Below the pieces are notes generated by a model. It was given only the letters and a program-made list of their open reading frames with translations. It ran no database searches and was not told the DNA's origin. 64,000 nucleotides of DNA from Acanthosepion esculentum (taxonomy: Eukaryota; Mollusca; Cephalopoda; Sepiida; Sepiidae), in assembly GCA_964036315.1 (NCBI GenBank), contig OZ038478.1:144965057-145029056 (forward strand). Reading direction: 5' to 3'. The translations under genes were made by a program, and so were the position numbers. Below are positions 1 to 10,559 of this stretch, piece by piece (position 1 is the first letter of the stretch; every line of letters starts with the position of its first letter).

Positions 1-471
1 TTAGTGTATCGCCAACAAAAAACAAAAGCAAGAATGCGTCACCGTCTAAAACCTACAATGACGATGATTCACTGATGTAAATGCCACTAAGAGACAAAAT
101 GGCCTAAGTGGACTAATATTTAGCAGAATATTTACTAATAGTAGAATACTTGCTACCTGTACCTATGCACATACTGTATATAAGTCAGATTCCTTTTCAA
201 TGTGTAGCAATTTTATTTTCCATCAGAGTCTATAGATACGTAGTAGTGAGTTAAAGACTTGTCTTCCTGGCTAAGAAGGGTTTCATAAAAACTCTGATAT
301 TTGCTCATTTTTCACAAATAGTAAATACCCGAACAGCACAATGCTTTCTAAGTATATCTGGGAAATAAAAAACAAAACGCAAATCACTCCAAAAATATCA
401 TGGAAAATAAGGAAAAGATCATCAGCCTACAACACTGAGCTCATCTCAAAATGCAGACATGAAAGCAAATT

Positions 472-1310
472 TTTACTACGTTACTTAAAGATCGAAAAGT
501 GAAAAGAATAAATAAAATAAACAAAATAATATAAAAAACAATTAAAATAAATTAACCCAAGCAAATAATAAACAAATTAACAAATCACTCCCGAAATAGA
601 ATAAATTAAAAATTCCATAAAAACAAGTAAAAATAATCAATTCAAATAAATAAATAAATAAAGTAAACAATAAACAAATTAACAAACCAATTCCGCCAAA
701 ATAGTCGTTAGAATAGGCTACAATGATCAATCCAAAAATTGGACGAGAAAATAGCTATAACTGCTATATAACGATAAAAAATTACTACGTTACTCAAAAA
801 TTGAAAACCCAATAGAGTAAATAAACATACAGAAAATAAAAAAGTAAAGTAAATAAATAAGAAAAAAGCAATTAAAAATTAATCCTTATAAATAAATAAA
901 TGAACAAATTAACATATTGCTCCCGCTAAAATAACCGTTAGAACTAATAAAAATAAACATAAATAGGCAAAAACAAGTAAAAATAATCAATCCAAAAAAA
1001 TAAATAAATAAAATAATATACAAATTAAAAACTCTTCCCCGCCAAAATAACAGAATAGACTACGGCAATCAATCCAAAAATTGGACGAATAAATAGCTTT
1101 CTCTTCCCAGACTAAAACATATTATTAAATAAGCAATCTAAGCAAATCTAAAAAAAAATTGTTGCTACGTTAATAAAACATCGAAAATCGAAAAGAATAA
1201 AGAAATCTATAAAATAAAAAATGAAAATAAAACACAAGTAAAATAAATTAACCCAAATAAATAAACAAGCCACTCCCGCCAAAATAACCAATAGATTACC
1301 CACAATGCAC
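472..1310. repeat. Diverged tandem repeat, about 310-380 bp units
   Basis: Three successive units start near 472, 781 and 1159, each opening with a variant of 'ctacgtta' and a short 'atcgaaaa'-type stretch. They then share blocks such as 'aaaacaagtaaaaataatca' (units 1 and 2), 'caatccaaaaattggacga' (units 1 and 2) and 'ctcccg(c)caaaata'. Unit spacing is 309 and 378 bp, and the third unit is partial. The block is very AT-rich and lies in what I infer to be the K2P intron. No coding potential is seen. Confidence 0.7.
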
Positions 1311-1356
1311 CACTGACCCATATATATAAATAGTTGAGAAAAAATCCAACACTCAC

Positions 1357-1418
1357 GGGCTGACGATTGCGTCTAGCATGAAACAGCCTGTCGCCTTTGA
1401 GTTTTGACGTCAATGTTC

Positions 1419-1449
<31 letters not shown>

Positions 1450-1450
1450 C
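1357..1450 (+). repeat. Hammerhead-like short repeat copy 1 plus (TA)n
   Basis: The order of elements matches a minimal hammerhead ribozyme: CTGACGA (1360-1366), a small stem-loop TGC/GCA (1368-1378), GAA (1380-1382), a 3-bp stem III ACA/TGT (1383-1391) and a C at the expected cleavage position (1392). Stem I is damaged in this copy. A tail of about 30 nt follows and runs into (TA)n at 1424-1450. The same block recurs at 5780-5848 and, inverted, near 42800 and 44830. Core identity is by eye; activity is not shown. Confidence 0.55.
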
Positions 1451-1454
1451 TGAC

Positions 1455-1815
1455 CGATTTGTCAATCTTGACTAATTCCATCTGAGCATACATCCACCGC
1501 GTGCGGTACTATTGGGAAGTGTCTGAAAATCAAACCACAAATTGACCTAAGATTTGTGAGTAAAATTTTTAAGCGAAACTGTTCGGTAGTCGCTGATGGC
1601 TGTGCCAACATAAAGTTCCAAATAATATGGACTGATTGTGTGAATGTACTGATTTTGTTCGACTGCTGATCATGCCAGATTATACGTTATCTACCAAAAA
1701 CTGTATCTACGGTCGGTTCATCATAGTTGTAGTATAGACCACCGGTTGACTGTGTGTGTGTGTGTTGAAGGAACACAAATATGCCTGGCAGGGTGTCTGC
1801 AACAGGGATTAAAAC
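1455..1815 (+). mobile_element. SINE copy, body and 3' part only
   Basis: This stretch aligns by eye with the internal and 3' part of the SINE at 26151-26590. Shared landmarks, in order, are 'gaagtgtctgaaa', 'ctgctgatca', a 'catagttg(c/t)a' box, 'accaccgg/accacaggtgg', a 'gttgaa..aacacaaat' box, 'tgcctgg/tgcctga' and 'gtctgcaa(c/t)aggga'. The tRNA-like head is missing or unrecognisable, so this is a decayed or 5'-truncated copy. It lies in the inferred K2P intron. Confidence 0.65.
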
Positions 1816-2535
1816 ACAATGATTTAGATTAAAAAAAACGCAATATACTTTTTTACTGATATTTGAGTTCAAACAAATCTTGTAGTGAAAAAGATAGTCA
1901 AAAATATTTGAGCGAGACAGAACAAAACATGAACTTTTGTTTCTGAAATGCAACATCTCAATATAAAATTGGAAAAATATTATTTAAAAAAAATAAAGTA
2001 GAAGACCTTGTCGGTTGAATTTAACAAAAGCCAATTATATAATTGGGTGCGGCAAAATTAATACTTTATTCTGAGCTGAGGTGGATAGGACGAGGTGGAG
2101 AAATTGAGAAGCCATCAAACCTAACACCACAAGTCTTTTCTTATGGGGGTACTAAAAGATCTCGTCTAGAAGAAAACAGTTCCCGAAAACAAGCAATCCT
2201 AATAAATTTTCTGAAGGTATTGTAAAATGGTTTGTCGAAGTGTTGTGACGTCTTGCTAACATAGGAAGTCAATTAGATGCTAGGATATTAATAGTTAGTC
2301 TATTAGTCGTTTAGAAAAAAGTAGGAATCACCAAATTAGATAAGTAAATTCACGCGTATTTGTTTGTAAGCTATTTATTTGGGCGTTCTTAATTTATTAA
2401 TCGAATCCACCCCATAGAAGGCAGTAAATCCACTAAAACACAAAGGGTTATTTTTAATTTAATAATCTACTTTTATGTTTCTCTTTTCATTTCTCTGTCT
2501 AATCCCATTCCATTTTTCTCTTTTTTTTATTTCAG

Positions 2536-3215
2536 GTTATGGACACATCGCACCCAAAACGGTAGCTGGTCGTCTCGTAACCATCGCCTACGCCGTGGTC
2601 GGTATCCCACTTATGCTTCTGTGCCTGGTAAGCCTAGGCAAGTTTTTGGCCGGTTGCTTCCGTGCTTTCTACACCCAGGTGCTATGCTGCATGTGTTGTG
2701 ATAAGAAGACCAATGGAGAGCCATCGGTGACGGCGGTACGTTCAGAAATGGCGCCGACATTTATACACCCGAAAGCCTCCGGTATAGATAACAAAGAGTC
2801 AATGCACGGTGATTTCATCGATGAAAGTGCTATACCTCAGAGTGCAGTGATCTGTACTCTAGAGGACGACAGAGACGAACCACCTGTCACTATCCCTGTC
2901 GTTGTTACGTTAATGTTTATGGCAGGTTATATTTCCTGTGGAACTCTTTTGTTTACCATGTGGGGAAAAAACTGGGACTATGTCGAAGGGTCCTACTTCT
3001 GTTTCATAACGCTGAGTACGATCGGGTTCGGAGACTTCGTTCCCGGCACGTCTGTCGATTCGTGGCACAATGACGGAAAACAAGTGATGTGCTCTCTGTA
3101 CTTACTGTTTGGGCTCGCCACCGTTGCCATGTGCTTCGAACTGATGCAAGCTCAGGTTAGAGAAACCTGTCGATCGATCGGAGAGAGGATCGGAATTTTG
3201 CAATCCGAAATGTAA
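2536..3215 (+). CDS. Two-pore-domain (K2P) potassium channel, terminal exon
   Basis: Sequence: a pyrimidine tract ending in CAG (2533-2535) precedes an open frame that begins inside GYG of the first pore loop. The Gly codon is split (phase 1), its first base coming from the previous exon. In order follow M2 (AYAVVGIPLMLLCLVSLGKF), a linker of about 80 residues with cysteines and acidic residues, M3 (PVVVTLMFMAGYISCGTLLF), pore loop 2 with filter TIGFGD (3018-3035), and M4 (MCSLYLLFGLATVAMCFELM). The protein ends about 18 residues after M4 with TAA at 3213-3215. Known: K2P subunits are dimeric plasma-membrane background K+ channels with four membrane segments and two pore loops. The exon supplies everything from the first filter onward; M1 and pore helix 1 must lie in upstream exons outside the window. 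The short cytoplasmic tail and long M2-M3 linker fit an invertebrate TWK/TRESK-like member, but I cannot place the subfamily. A strong internal donor-like CAG|GTTAG at 3153-3160 could truncate the end, though residues beyond it (VRETCRSIGERIG) still look family-like. Confidence 0.93.
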
Positions 3216-3378
3216 TTCAAATAATATCGTTCGTTTTTTTTTTCTTTTCTTTTTTAATGAATTATATTTTTTGGATGCGTCTGATTTATAAGATGCTTTT
3301 ATTTTTTCTAGGAAGTGAATTTATTCGACAGTTCAATGGAAAATATTCGCGTGAATAGTATCTGTCAAACTGCTTTCA

Positions 3379-3427
3379 AATAAATCGTCACACAGATAGT
3401 AAATAGGAGACTTTATGCTCTAATAAA
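3379..3427 (+). promoter_or_regulatory. Candidate polyadenylation signals for the K2P gene
   Basis: Two AATAAA hexamers lie at 3379-3384 and 3422-3427, about 165 and 210 nt after the K2P stop codon, a plausible distance for a short 3' UTR. The region is AT-rich, so chance occurrence is possible. Confidence 0.45.
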
Positions 3428-5650
3428 ACCGAATTAATATTCACTTTCAATATTGGCACCAGATCTTAAGATGCATAATCAATGAAACAATATCTTTTTG
3501 AGCCAAGCAATTATATATATATATCTAACACAAGACGGAACGGGAATCAGTATTTTTGCAGACAAGAAATACGCATTAATAAAAGTGTCTTTAATAAAGT
3601 AGATAAGATCCCTATTTACGCATACATAAAACTGGAAAACGAGTGTTTTGATGCAAGTAAAACATAAATATAGTGTCTTAAGAAATCCTAAGTCGTTATT
3701 TTCAGACTTGACGAAACCAGAATTCTGCTATTAAAAGCTCAGAGAGTTTCTGTATAAAAATAATAAATTACACAATCAAAACATTTACAGCCCTATTCCA
3801 ATAATATACTTATATAAAAATCTTACAAAATGTATAATAACAGTTTTATATTGAATTAGGAAACAACAGCTGTATTGTAGTTGAGTGCAATCAGTCAATG
3901 TTTTCAATAATGTGTTTTTTTTCTAATTCAAATCGCAATTCTAATAATCAGGTTGAACAAGCTGAAACCATTGAGATGGATTGTGCATGTGTGCATAAAA
4001 ATTCTTATAGGATATTTTAAAATGTTATTTTATTCTGTCTGAATGCCGACGGAAACTGATTACCAAGACATTTCTTTAGATATTTTCAAATTGATTTCTT
4101 TTCTTTTATTATAACATTAAAAATACAGACTTATTAAGCAATAGTGAGATTACTTTAACCTAAAACATTTAATTGAGTGTGTATTAAGATATGGACCCAA
4201 ATATATTTTTATTTATTTTGTTGGGAATTTGAATACAATAAGTTAGGTGATATTTCTTCGTTGTAATGAACTGACTACCTCGTAAAAACAAATGCTTTGT
4301 AACATTGGGGAACTAAATCAGCCTCATATTCTTATATAAATTATTATAGCCTTAGGAGTTATTAGTTATATATCGTCATTTTTGTTCTGTCGATCATTGC
4401 GTTTCCGACCATAAGAACACTAACGTTGATCGAATTCAATAATTATCTAAGATGCATAATCAATAAGAAGATGTCTGTTGAATAAACCGTCCAAAACCTA
4501 ATAATCAAAATAAGAAAAATTCAAGATAATGAGTTCATTTAATTCGCACGATTATTTAAAAATGAGAAATATAATAGACTAATTGTTTACTTTCATTGTT
4601 TACCCAATTTTATTACGCGTTTTACTTCTCATTTTTTCCTTTAATAATAGAATATATCGACACAGAATGTAAAGGTAAAAACATAACCTCCACAATGTAG
4701 CTAGTAGTAAAATAAAATCATCACACTAACTTCATCTAAAACTTTCAGAATAAATAAATATACTCTTACTTTGAATGTAAGACAAACAAAAAAAAAGACT
4801 GGAGAAAATTGGCGACAAAGTGATGACAGAATAACTACAGATTTTCTTTACTTAATTATTACTGCTTCTATAACCAAAACTGTCAGGGCAACATCTCTGA
4901 AACAGGCTCACGAGTTATAAGATACTAATTCTCGTCAAAAGTTAATTTATCGACCTAGAATATTAATAATAAAAAAATAGTTGAGGTGGTGGTAGTAGTA
5001 GTAGCAGTTGTAGTAGTAGTAGTAGTAGTAATAGTTATAGTAGTAGTAGTAATGCCTCAGCTATAATTTCAAAGTAATTACTCCGATTTATATTAAATGC
5101 AAATATAATGATTCAAATTCGTCAGCAGTATAAAGTCATAGTAGCTTGTTGCGTGTGATGATCTGTTTGAAATAAAGTCTAAATTTGTCAGCATATCGAG
5201 AAATTATCGCCTACATTTGCTGAATCAGTTCATTTTACAGGAAGATACAAAGAAAATTAATTAAATAAATAGCCAGGGGGACTCGGAGGCTGATGAAGTC
5301 ACGTGGAAATTAGTCTTTTCGGTAATCCAGCATAAGGAGAAATATTTGAAAGAAACATAAGTAAATTCTAAGATATGAAACCAAAAAATTACATATGAAA
5401 ATTATAAACGAACGATACCGTCAGGAAATGGAATTTTTATCTCCGTTCATTACAAAATTCAAAGAAAGGAAATACATAAGTTTCAGCAAGAAAACAACAA
5501 AAAGCCAACTAATAGTCTAATACTTAGTGTATTGAAAAGTGCAAAATGTAAATTATAACATCCCACGTTCCATAAATATATATATATACACACAAACAAA
5601 TTCATAGAAATATAATTTACTATTGTACATGCAGATGTACAAATTGGCAT
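3428..5650. other. Intergenic, no gene seen
   Basis: AT-rich sequence without a recognisable coding region or element ends. It contains a degenerate (TAG)n/(GTA)n microsatellite at about 4988-5053. Part of it could be extended 3' UTR of the K2P gene. Confidence 0.6.
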
Positions 5651-5779
5651 GTATATACAGGTACATACACACACACACACACGCACACACGGGCGCACAC
5701 ACACAGACACGCACATATACATATATATAAATATATATATATAAAGATGAATATAAAACTGAATGTGACGTTAGTTGAC

Positions 5780-5843
5780 GGCCTGACGATTGCGTCCAGC
5801 ATGAATCAGCCTGTTGCCTCTCAGTGTTGATTTCAATGTTTAT

Positions 5844-5848
<5 letters not shown>
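5780..5848 (+). repeat. Hammerhead-like short repeat copy 2
   Basis: CTGACGA (5783-5789), stem-loop TGC...GCA, GAA (5803-5805), a short stem III and T at the cleavage position (5815). Stem I is intact here: GGC 5780-5782 pairs with GCC 5816-5818. The tail resembles that of the copy at 1357 and again runs into (TA)n. The first stem III pair is T/T in this copy, so it is probably decayed. Confidence 0.55.
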
Positions 5849-5881
<33 letters not shown>

Positions 5882-5882
5882 T

Positions 5883-5919
<37 letters not shown>

Positions 5920-6038
5920 TTATATATATATATATATATTTATATATATACATATATATATGTTTATACGTATATATATATATTTATATATATATATATA
6001 TTTATATATATAAATTTATAAATTTATAAATATTTATT

Positions 6039-6070
<32 letters not shown>

Positions 6071-6352
6071 TATATATATATATTTGTATATATATATATT
6101 TATATATATAAATTTATAAATTTATAAATATTTATTTATATATATATATATTTATATATATATATTTATATATATATATTTGTATATATATATATTTATA
6201 TATATATATTTATATATATAAATTTATAAATTTATAAATATTTATTTATATATATGTATATATTTATATATATATATTTATATATATATATGTATATATT
6301 TATATATATATATTTATATATATAGATATGTATATATTTATATATATATATT

Positions 6353-6383
<31 letters not shown>

Positions 6384-6537
6384 ATTCATATATATATTTA
6401 TATATATATATATTTATATATATATTTATATATATATATATTTATATATATATATTTATATATATATTTATATATATATATATTTATATATATATATATA
6501 TTATACATATATATATCTATATATTTATATATATATT

Positions 6538-6600
<63 letters not shown>
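5848..6600. repeat. TA-rich satellite with higher-order units
   Basis: About 750 bp of (TA)n interrupted by regular TTTATA steps. The segment 'taaatttataaatttataaa' recurs at about 6011, 6110 and 6220, giving units near 100-110 bp inside the simple repeat. Apparent long frames of Y, I, L and F here come from composition only. Confidence 0.9.
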
Positions 6601-6604
<4 letters not shown>

Positions 6605-6689
6605 CGTTTGCGTTTTTTATATATTCGCATATTCCATTTCCTGCATATCAATGTGGAAAAGTAACTGGGATAAAAATAGTTTGTTTATG

Positions 6690-7210
6690 TTAACGCCTTC
6701 AACAGTAACCTTCTCTCCATTAAGCATCTGATAGACCTTTCTCTGCCTTCCATCAGCATGGCTGATGCTATCCTCCATGAAAGCGATTCATTGCGCCTTC
6801 TCGGGCTACCCTTCTCAGCTGATATGATGTGGAAAGACGGAATTATTAACACACTTATTAAATCAATATAATTCCATTGTTAGGTCAGCTGCTAAAAAAG
6901 TCGGTTCACTATATGCCGGGCGAGACAATTGTTCTCTCCGGAATCTGTCTTATATATCTATAAGTCTACCATTCGTCCATGCTTAGCATATTGCTGCCAT
7001 CTATGGTCCGGTGCCCCTGCTATTTACTTGGAGATCCTTGAAATGATCCAAAGAAAAATCAGCAATATTATTGGTCCTGATATGGCAGCTCAGCTTCAGT
7101 CACTTGCCAGCAGCCGTGAGGTTGCCACTCCGTGCCTTTTTTATAAATATTTTTATCGTAATTGTTCGGATGAGCTCTGCACTATGGTATCTAGATTGTG
7201 CTTGGCGTGA
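6690..7210 (+). mobile_element. Jockey/CR1-like LINE fragment, reverse transcriptase C-terminus
   Basis: The frame at 6929-7210 carries a typical end-of-RT segment of non-LTR elements: YKSTIRPCLAYCCHLWSG followed by LEILEMIQRKISNIIGPDM and LFYKYFYRNCSDEL. Upstream, at about 6695-6900, broken frames contain LRLLGLPFSADMMWKD-like sequence that normally precedes it. The copy is 5'-truncated, has stops near 6870-6895 and stops abruptly before (TA)n at 7219. The same family recurs at 12236-12502 (-), 52771-52990 (-) and, as its 5' half, 50400-52115 (+). Clade is inferred from motif style. Confidence 0.8.
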
Positions 7211-7215
7211 TACCG

Positions 7216-7218
<3 letters not shown>

Positions 7219-7268
<50 letters not shown>
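7219..7268. repeat. (TA)n microsatellite
   Basis: Uninterrupted TA dinucleotides directly after the LINE fragment at 6690-7210. Confidence 0.95.
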
Positions 7269-7271
<3 letters not shown>

Positions 7272-8207
7272 CCATCAGCAAAAATATTACTTTAATCCAG
7301 AGATATAAAACGCAAGCTCCAGCTATAAATACACCGACAGAAAACACTGAATATGTTGGAACGCCGGAATGTAAAACATGTTAAATTATTATTATTATTA
7401 TTGTTTTTAGAGTAGCATGCGCATGTAGCCTAACCGATTTCATTTAGTATTTCCTCCTCCTCCTCCTCCTCTTGCTAGACATATAATTACATCAACTAAA
7501 AATTACTTTAGTCCAATGACGTCCTTCTCGTGGTCGAAGCGCGTTACACAGAATTATTTCCACTATGTCCTACATAAAACTATTTATACCATTACACTGC
7601 GTCACTTTCAAAATTATACTGACTGGAATGCACCATGAATTCTTTATTTCTTCTTCTAACAGTCACAATGAATTCAAAAAATGTTTAAAACTTAATTCCG
7701 AGCTGCGCTTCGTGTCGTCTCTGATTTTAATTTCAAACCCCACTCTTATGTCACCGACTGAATCAACGACGGATAATTTTCTTTCTACTCGCTTTATTTT
7801 AGGAGGAACATTAGTCGTAGCATCGATGGAGAGGACGGATTGAATGAATATCATCACCTGCTTGCTTTTCTCACTAAGGAATCTGGGTGCGGCGAGACGC
7901 TTTGACTGTTTCTACTCTTGCTGCCGTCTGACTGCTTTCACACGTATTTTACACAGTATTTTTTACACGGATTCAATTGTGCTATTATTGTCACGACTTA
8001 AACCGCCATGTTACAAAATGTCCACAGATTTGACAAGATCCTGATATATTTCAAGATGTTTGCTTTTAACGCTGACCCAGGTATTATTTTGTTGTTGTTA
8101 TTATCTTTTATTTTCTCTTGAGTAAAATTCATTATTACGGTCATTATGAAAGACCTAAGGTAAGGTAGTAAATTAGCCATTCTATCTGCACAAATTTTGA
8201 TGTTAAA
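7269..8207. other. No gene seen
   Basis: Mixed-composition sequence with short frames on both strands, none with recognisable motifs. A run of CTC triplets lies near 7453-7471. Confidence 0.5.
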
Positions 8208-8249
8208 TTATTATTAATATTATTATTATTATTATTATTAAAAAATATT

Positions 8250-8405
8250 TGTTTTATAATCACATGCCGGGTCATGACCAATGACCTATGTTAAGCGAAT
8301 TAAACAAAAGACAGTTATTAGCAAAAACGTAAATGAGCAAAACTCTTAGCAGAATATAGGCTGTTCTTTTTAGAACCATTTTGTTGGATTTTCTAGAGAG
8401 ATGGT
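8250..8405 (+). repeat. Dispersed repeat, copy related to 24058-24240
   Basis: Shares 'tttgttttataatcacatg', a 'gtcat(a/g)accaat' box, 'acagttatta(g/a)caaaaa', an 'aggaacta/agaacca' box and 'ctagagagatgg/ctggagagatgg' in the same order with 24058-24240. Both copies follow an (ATT)n array. The family is unknown to me. Confidence 0.7.
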
Positions 8406-8407
8406 TA

Positions 8408-8554
8408 TTCTTCTTCTTCATCTTCTTCTTTTTTTTCTTTTCTTCTTCTTCTTCTTCTTCTTCTTCTTTTTTTTCTTTTCTTCTTCTTCTTCTTCTTCTT
8501 CATCTTCTTTTTTTCTTTTCTTCTTCTTCTTTTTTTTCTTTTCTTCTTCTTCTT

Positions 8555-8585
<31 letters not shown>

Positions 8586-8601
8586 TTATTATTATTATTA
8601 T
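8408..8601. repeat. (CTT)n polypyrimidine array followed by (ATT)n
   Basis: An imperfect (CTT/TTC)n block of about 175 bp broken by T-runs, then (ATT)n. The strong strand asymmetry (pyrimidines on +) could allow triplex DNA. Open frames on both strands here are homopolymer artefacts. Confidence 0.9.
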
Positions 8602-9990
8602 TCACGCTAAATTCCACATACTCGTGGATATTACTTAAGATAAATAGTGCCCAAACTTGGCGTTTTCAACATTCGTTTAAGTATTTCTTACTAAAAAAAT
8701 ACTGCTTCATTTTTAGTAAAGATTTATGAAATCGTATGCAAACCCGGCGATGTGCAATAGTTTAACTGTGCAAAACGTAAACTTGGTAAGTTGATTTCCT
8801 ATTCTAATCTAATCTATTGCGTAAACTTTCATACAAATACAACTATGAAATGCATGCATTCATCTTTCTTACTTCATCTGTGGTCTAAATAGCGGGGTAG
8901 ACTGAGTTGTCTATCCTTAAGTGGCAGTCAGTTTCAGAGCACATTTCTGAATTCCAAACGGTAGAGAAGGCAACAGGAAACAACTCTTCTGTAATTTTTT
9001 TTCCAAAAATCATGGCAGTTCATACATAATAAAGAAAAGGAATATGTCGAGGGACATGATTGCCTACGTTCTACACGGATATGGCTTTAAAAAAAGCTAT
9101 TATCGAAATGACAATCAATTTCCAAATACTTTTCATTTTTTCAGAATATTTTCCTTTTAATATCGTTAATTAGTTTAATTATATATTTATATCTGCAAGC
9201 AGGCATAACTTTTCTCTTTTTTTAAATTGCATGTTTTTACTTCTTAATTAGATTTTTCCTTCATGAAGATCTCGTTATTTTTTCCAGAATAAAACAATAT
9301 CTGAATTTTTATGCTAAAAGGGGTACCGCTTTTATAAAAATGAATTATCTATCAGACAAACTTATAAAAATAACGGATATAAATACATATTAGATGCTAA
9401 TGTTGCTAAATATTTCGATGATTATGTCTTGATTATTACAGGACATAAAGTCCTAACACAATAATTCACACTTTATTGTTTATTGTCTACATCTTTATTA
9501 AAGTTACTTATTACTCTTCTGTTAATATTGTTTAATGCAAGCAAATCTTGATGCTATGACTGAAAAAATATTTATTAGATAGGCAGGCGATAATGGCTCT
9601 CCACAGCCACTTTTTAATATGTAAACTTTGTATTGCTATGACTATTTTTGGTAAAGATTGTGAAACGGCTTCCCGTTACCGTTTTCGCGTTTTTTCAATA
9701 CAAAATTTCAATTCTCCTATAATGGTTTCCAGACTAGGCTAGAAAGTTCGATCGGTGCGGCGATATTATTGATAGGTGGAGAAGAAGAGTTTCCTTTCTC
9801 TAAGGCATATTCATGTCTTAGAGAAGAGAAACTTTTAATTCAAAACACTCGCGAGATTGACGGTAAAGAACTCAAACATATTTCTCAAGAAGGCTTAGCA
9901 ATTCCCATGAAGAAGAATCTGTGAAAAGTCATGTCCTGGTGCAAAATTGCATTTAAGAAATACATATAGTAATTTATATGTTACTCACAT
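8602..9990. other. No gene seen
   Basis: AT-rich sequence without recognisable coding motifs. The one structural item is an inverted repeat, arms 9788-9804 and 9817-9833, around a 12-nt loop. Confidence 0.55.
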
Positions 9991-10008
9991 TATTCATACA
10001 TAAGTATG

Positions 10009-10077
<69 letters not shown>
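10009..10077. repeat. (CA)n-(TA)n compound microsatellite
   Basis: CA repeats run to about 10045 and pass directly into TA repeats. Confidence 0.9.
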
Positions 10078-10247
10078 TATGAAATGGACTAAGACCATTA
10101 TTTTAATATATTTATTGTTTATACGTTATTTTTATAAATACAAATATTTCTCGAACATTCAGGCCGGTAAATGTTGTTAATACTGTTTATTATAAACAGA
10201 GCATTTACTTAAATATTTTTATGCATAAAAATAACGTAAAACAATAA

Positions 10248-10251
<4 letters not shown>

Positions 10252-10319
<68 letters not shown>
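10252..10319. repeat. (TA)n microsatellite
   Basis: Uninterrupted TA array of about 68 bp. Confidence 0.95.
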
Positions 10320-10324
<5 letters not shown>

Positions 10325-10559
10325 GCATGTGTATGTTGTCTATCGCTGCAAACACAGAAATGCATATCAAAACTGAGATATAAATAAAATGTATCTGTAA
10401 AACCAATATTAATAAAAGAATAGACATGTGGAAATTATGTTTTTTCAATGCGTTTCCTTCCTTGATTTGGCTTGATAATGTTTCACAAGGAATGTAACGC
10501 TTTGGGGCATTAATGGATTTCCTCTTATTACATATATGTATATATATATATATATATGC

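Noticed and set aside
5824..6693. Long open frames of Y/I/L/F over the TA satellite
   Set aside because: They follow directly from TA and TTTATA repetition; no motif, and they exist in several frames.
8381..8638. Overlapping frames of poly-S/F/L and poly-K/N
   Set aside because: Translation of a (CTT)n/(ATT)n microsatellite.
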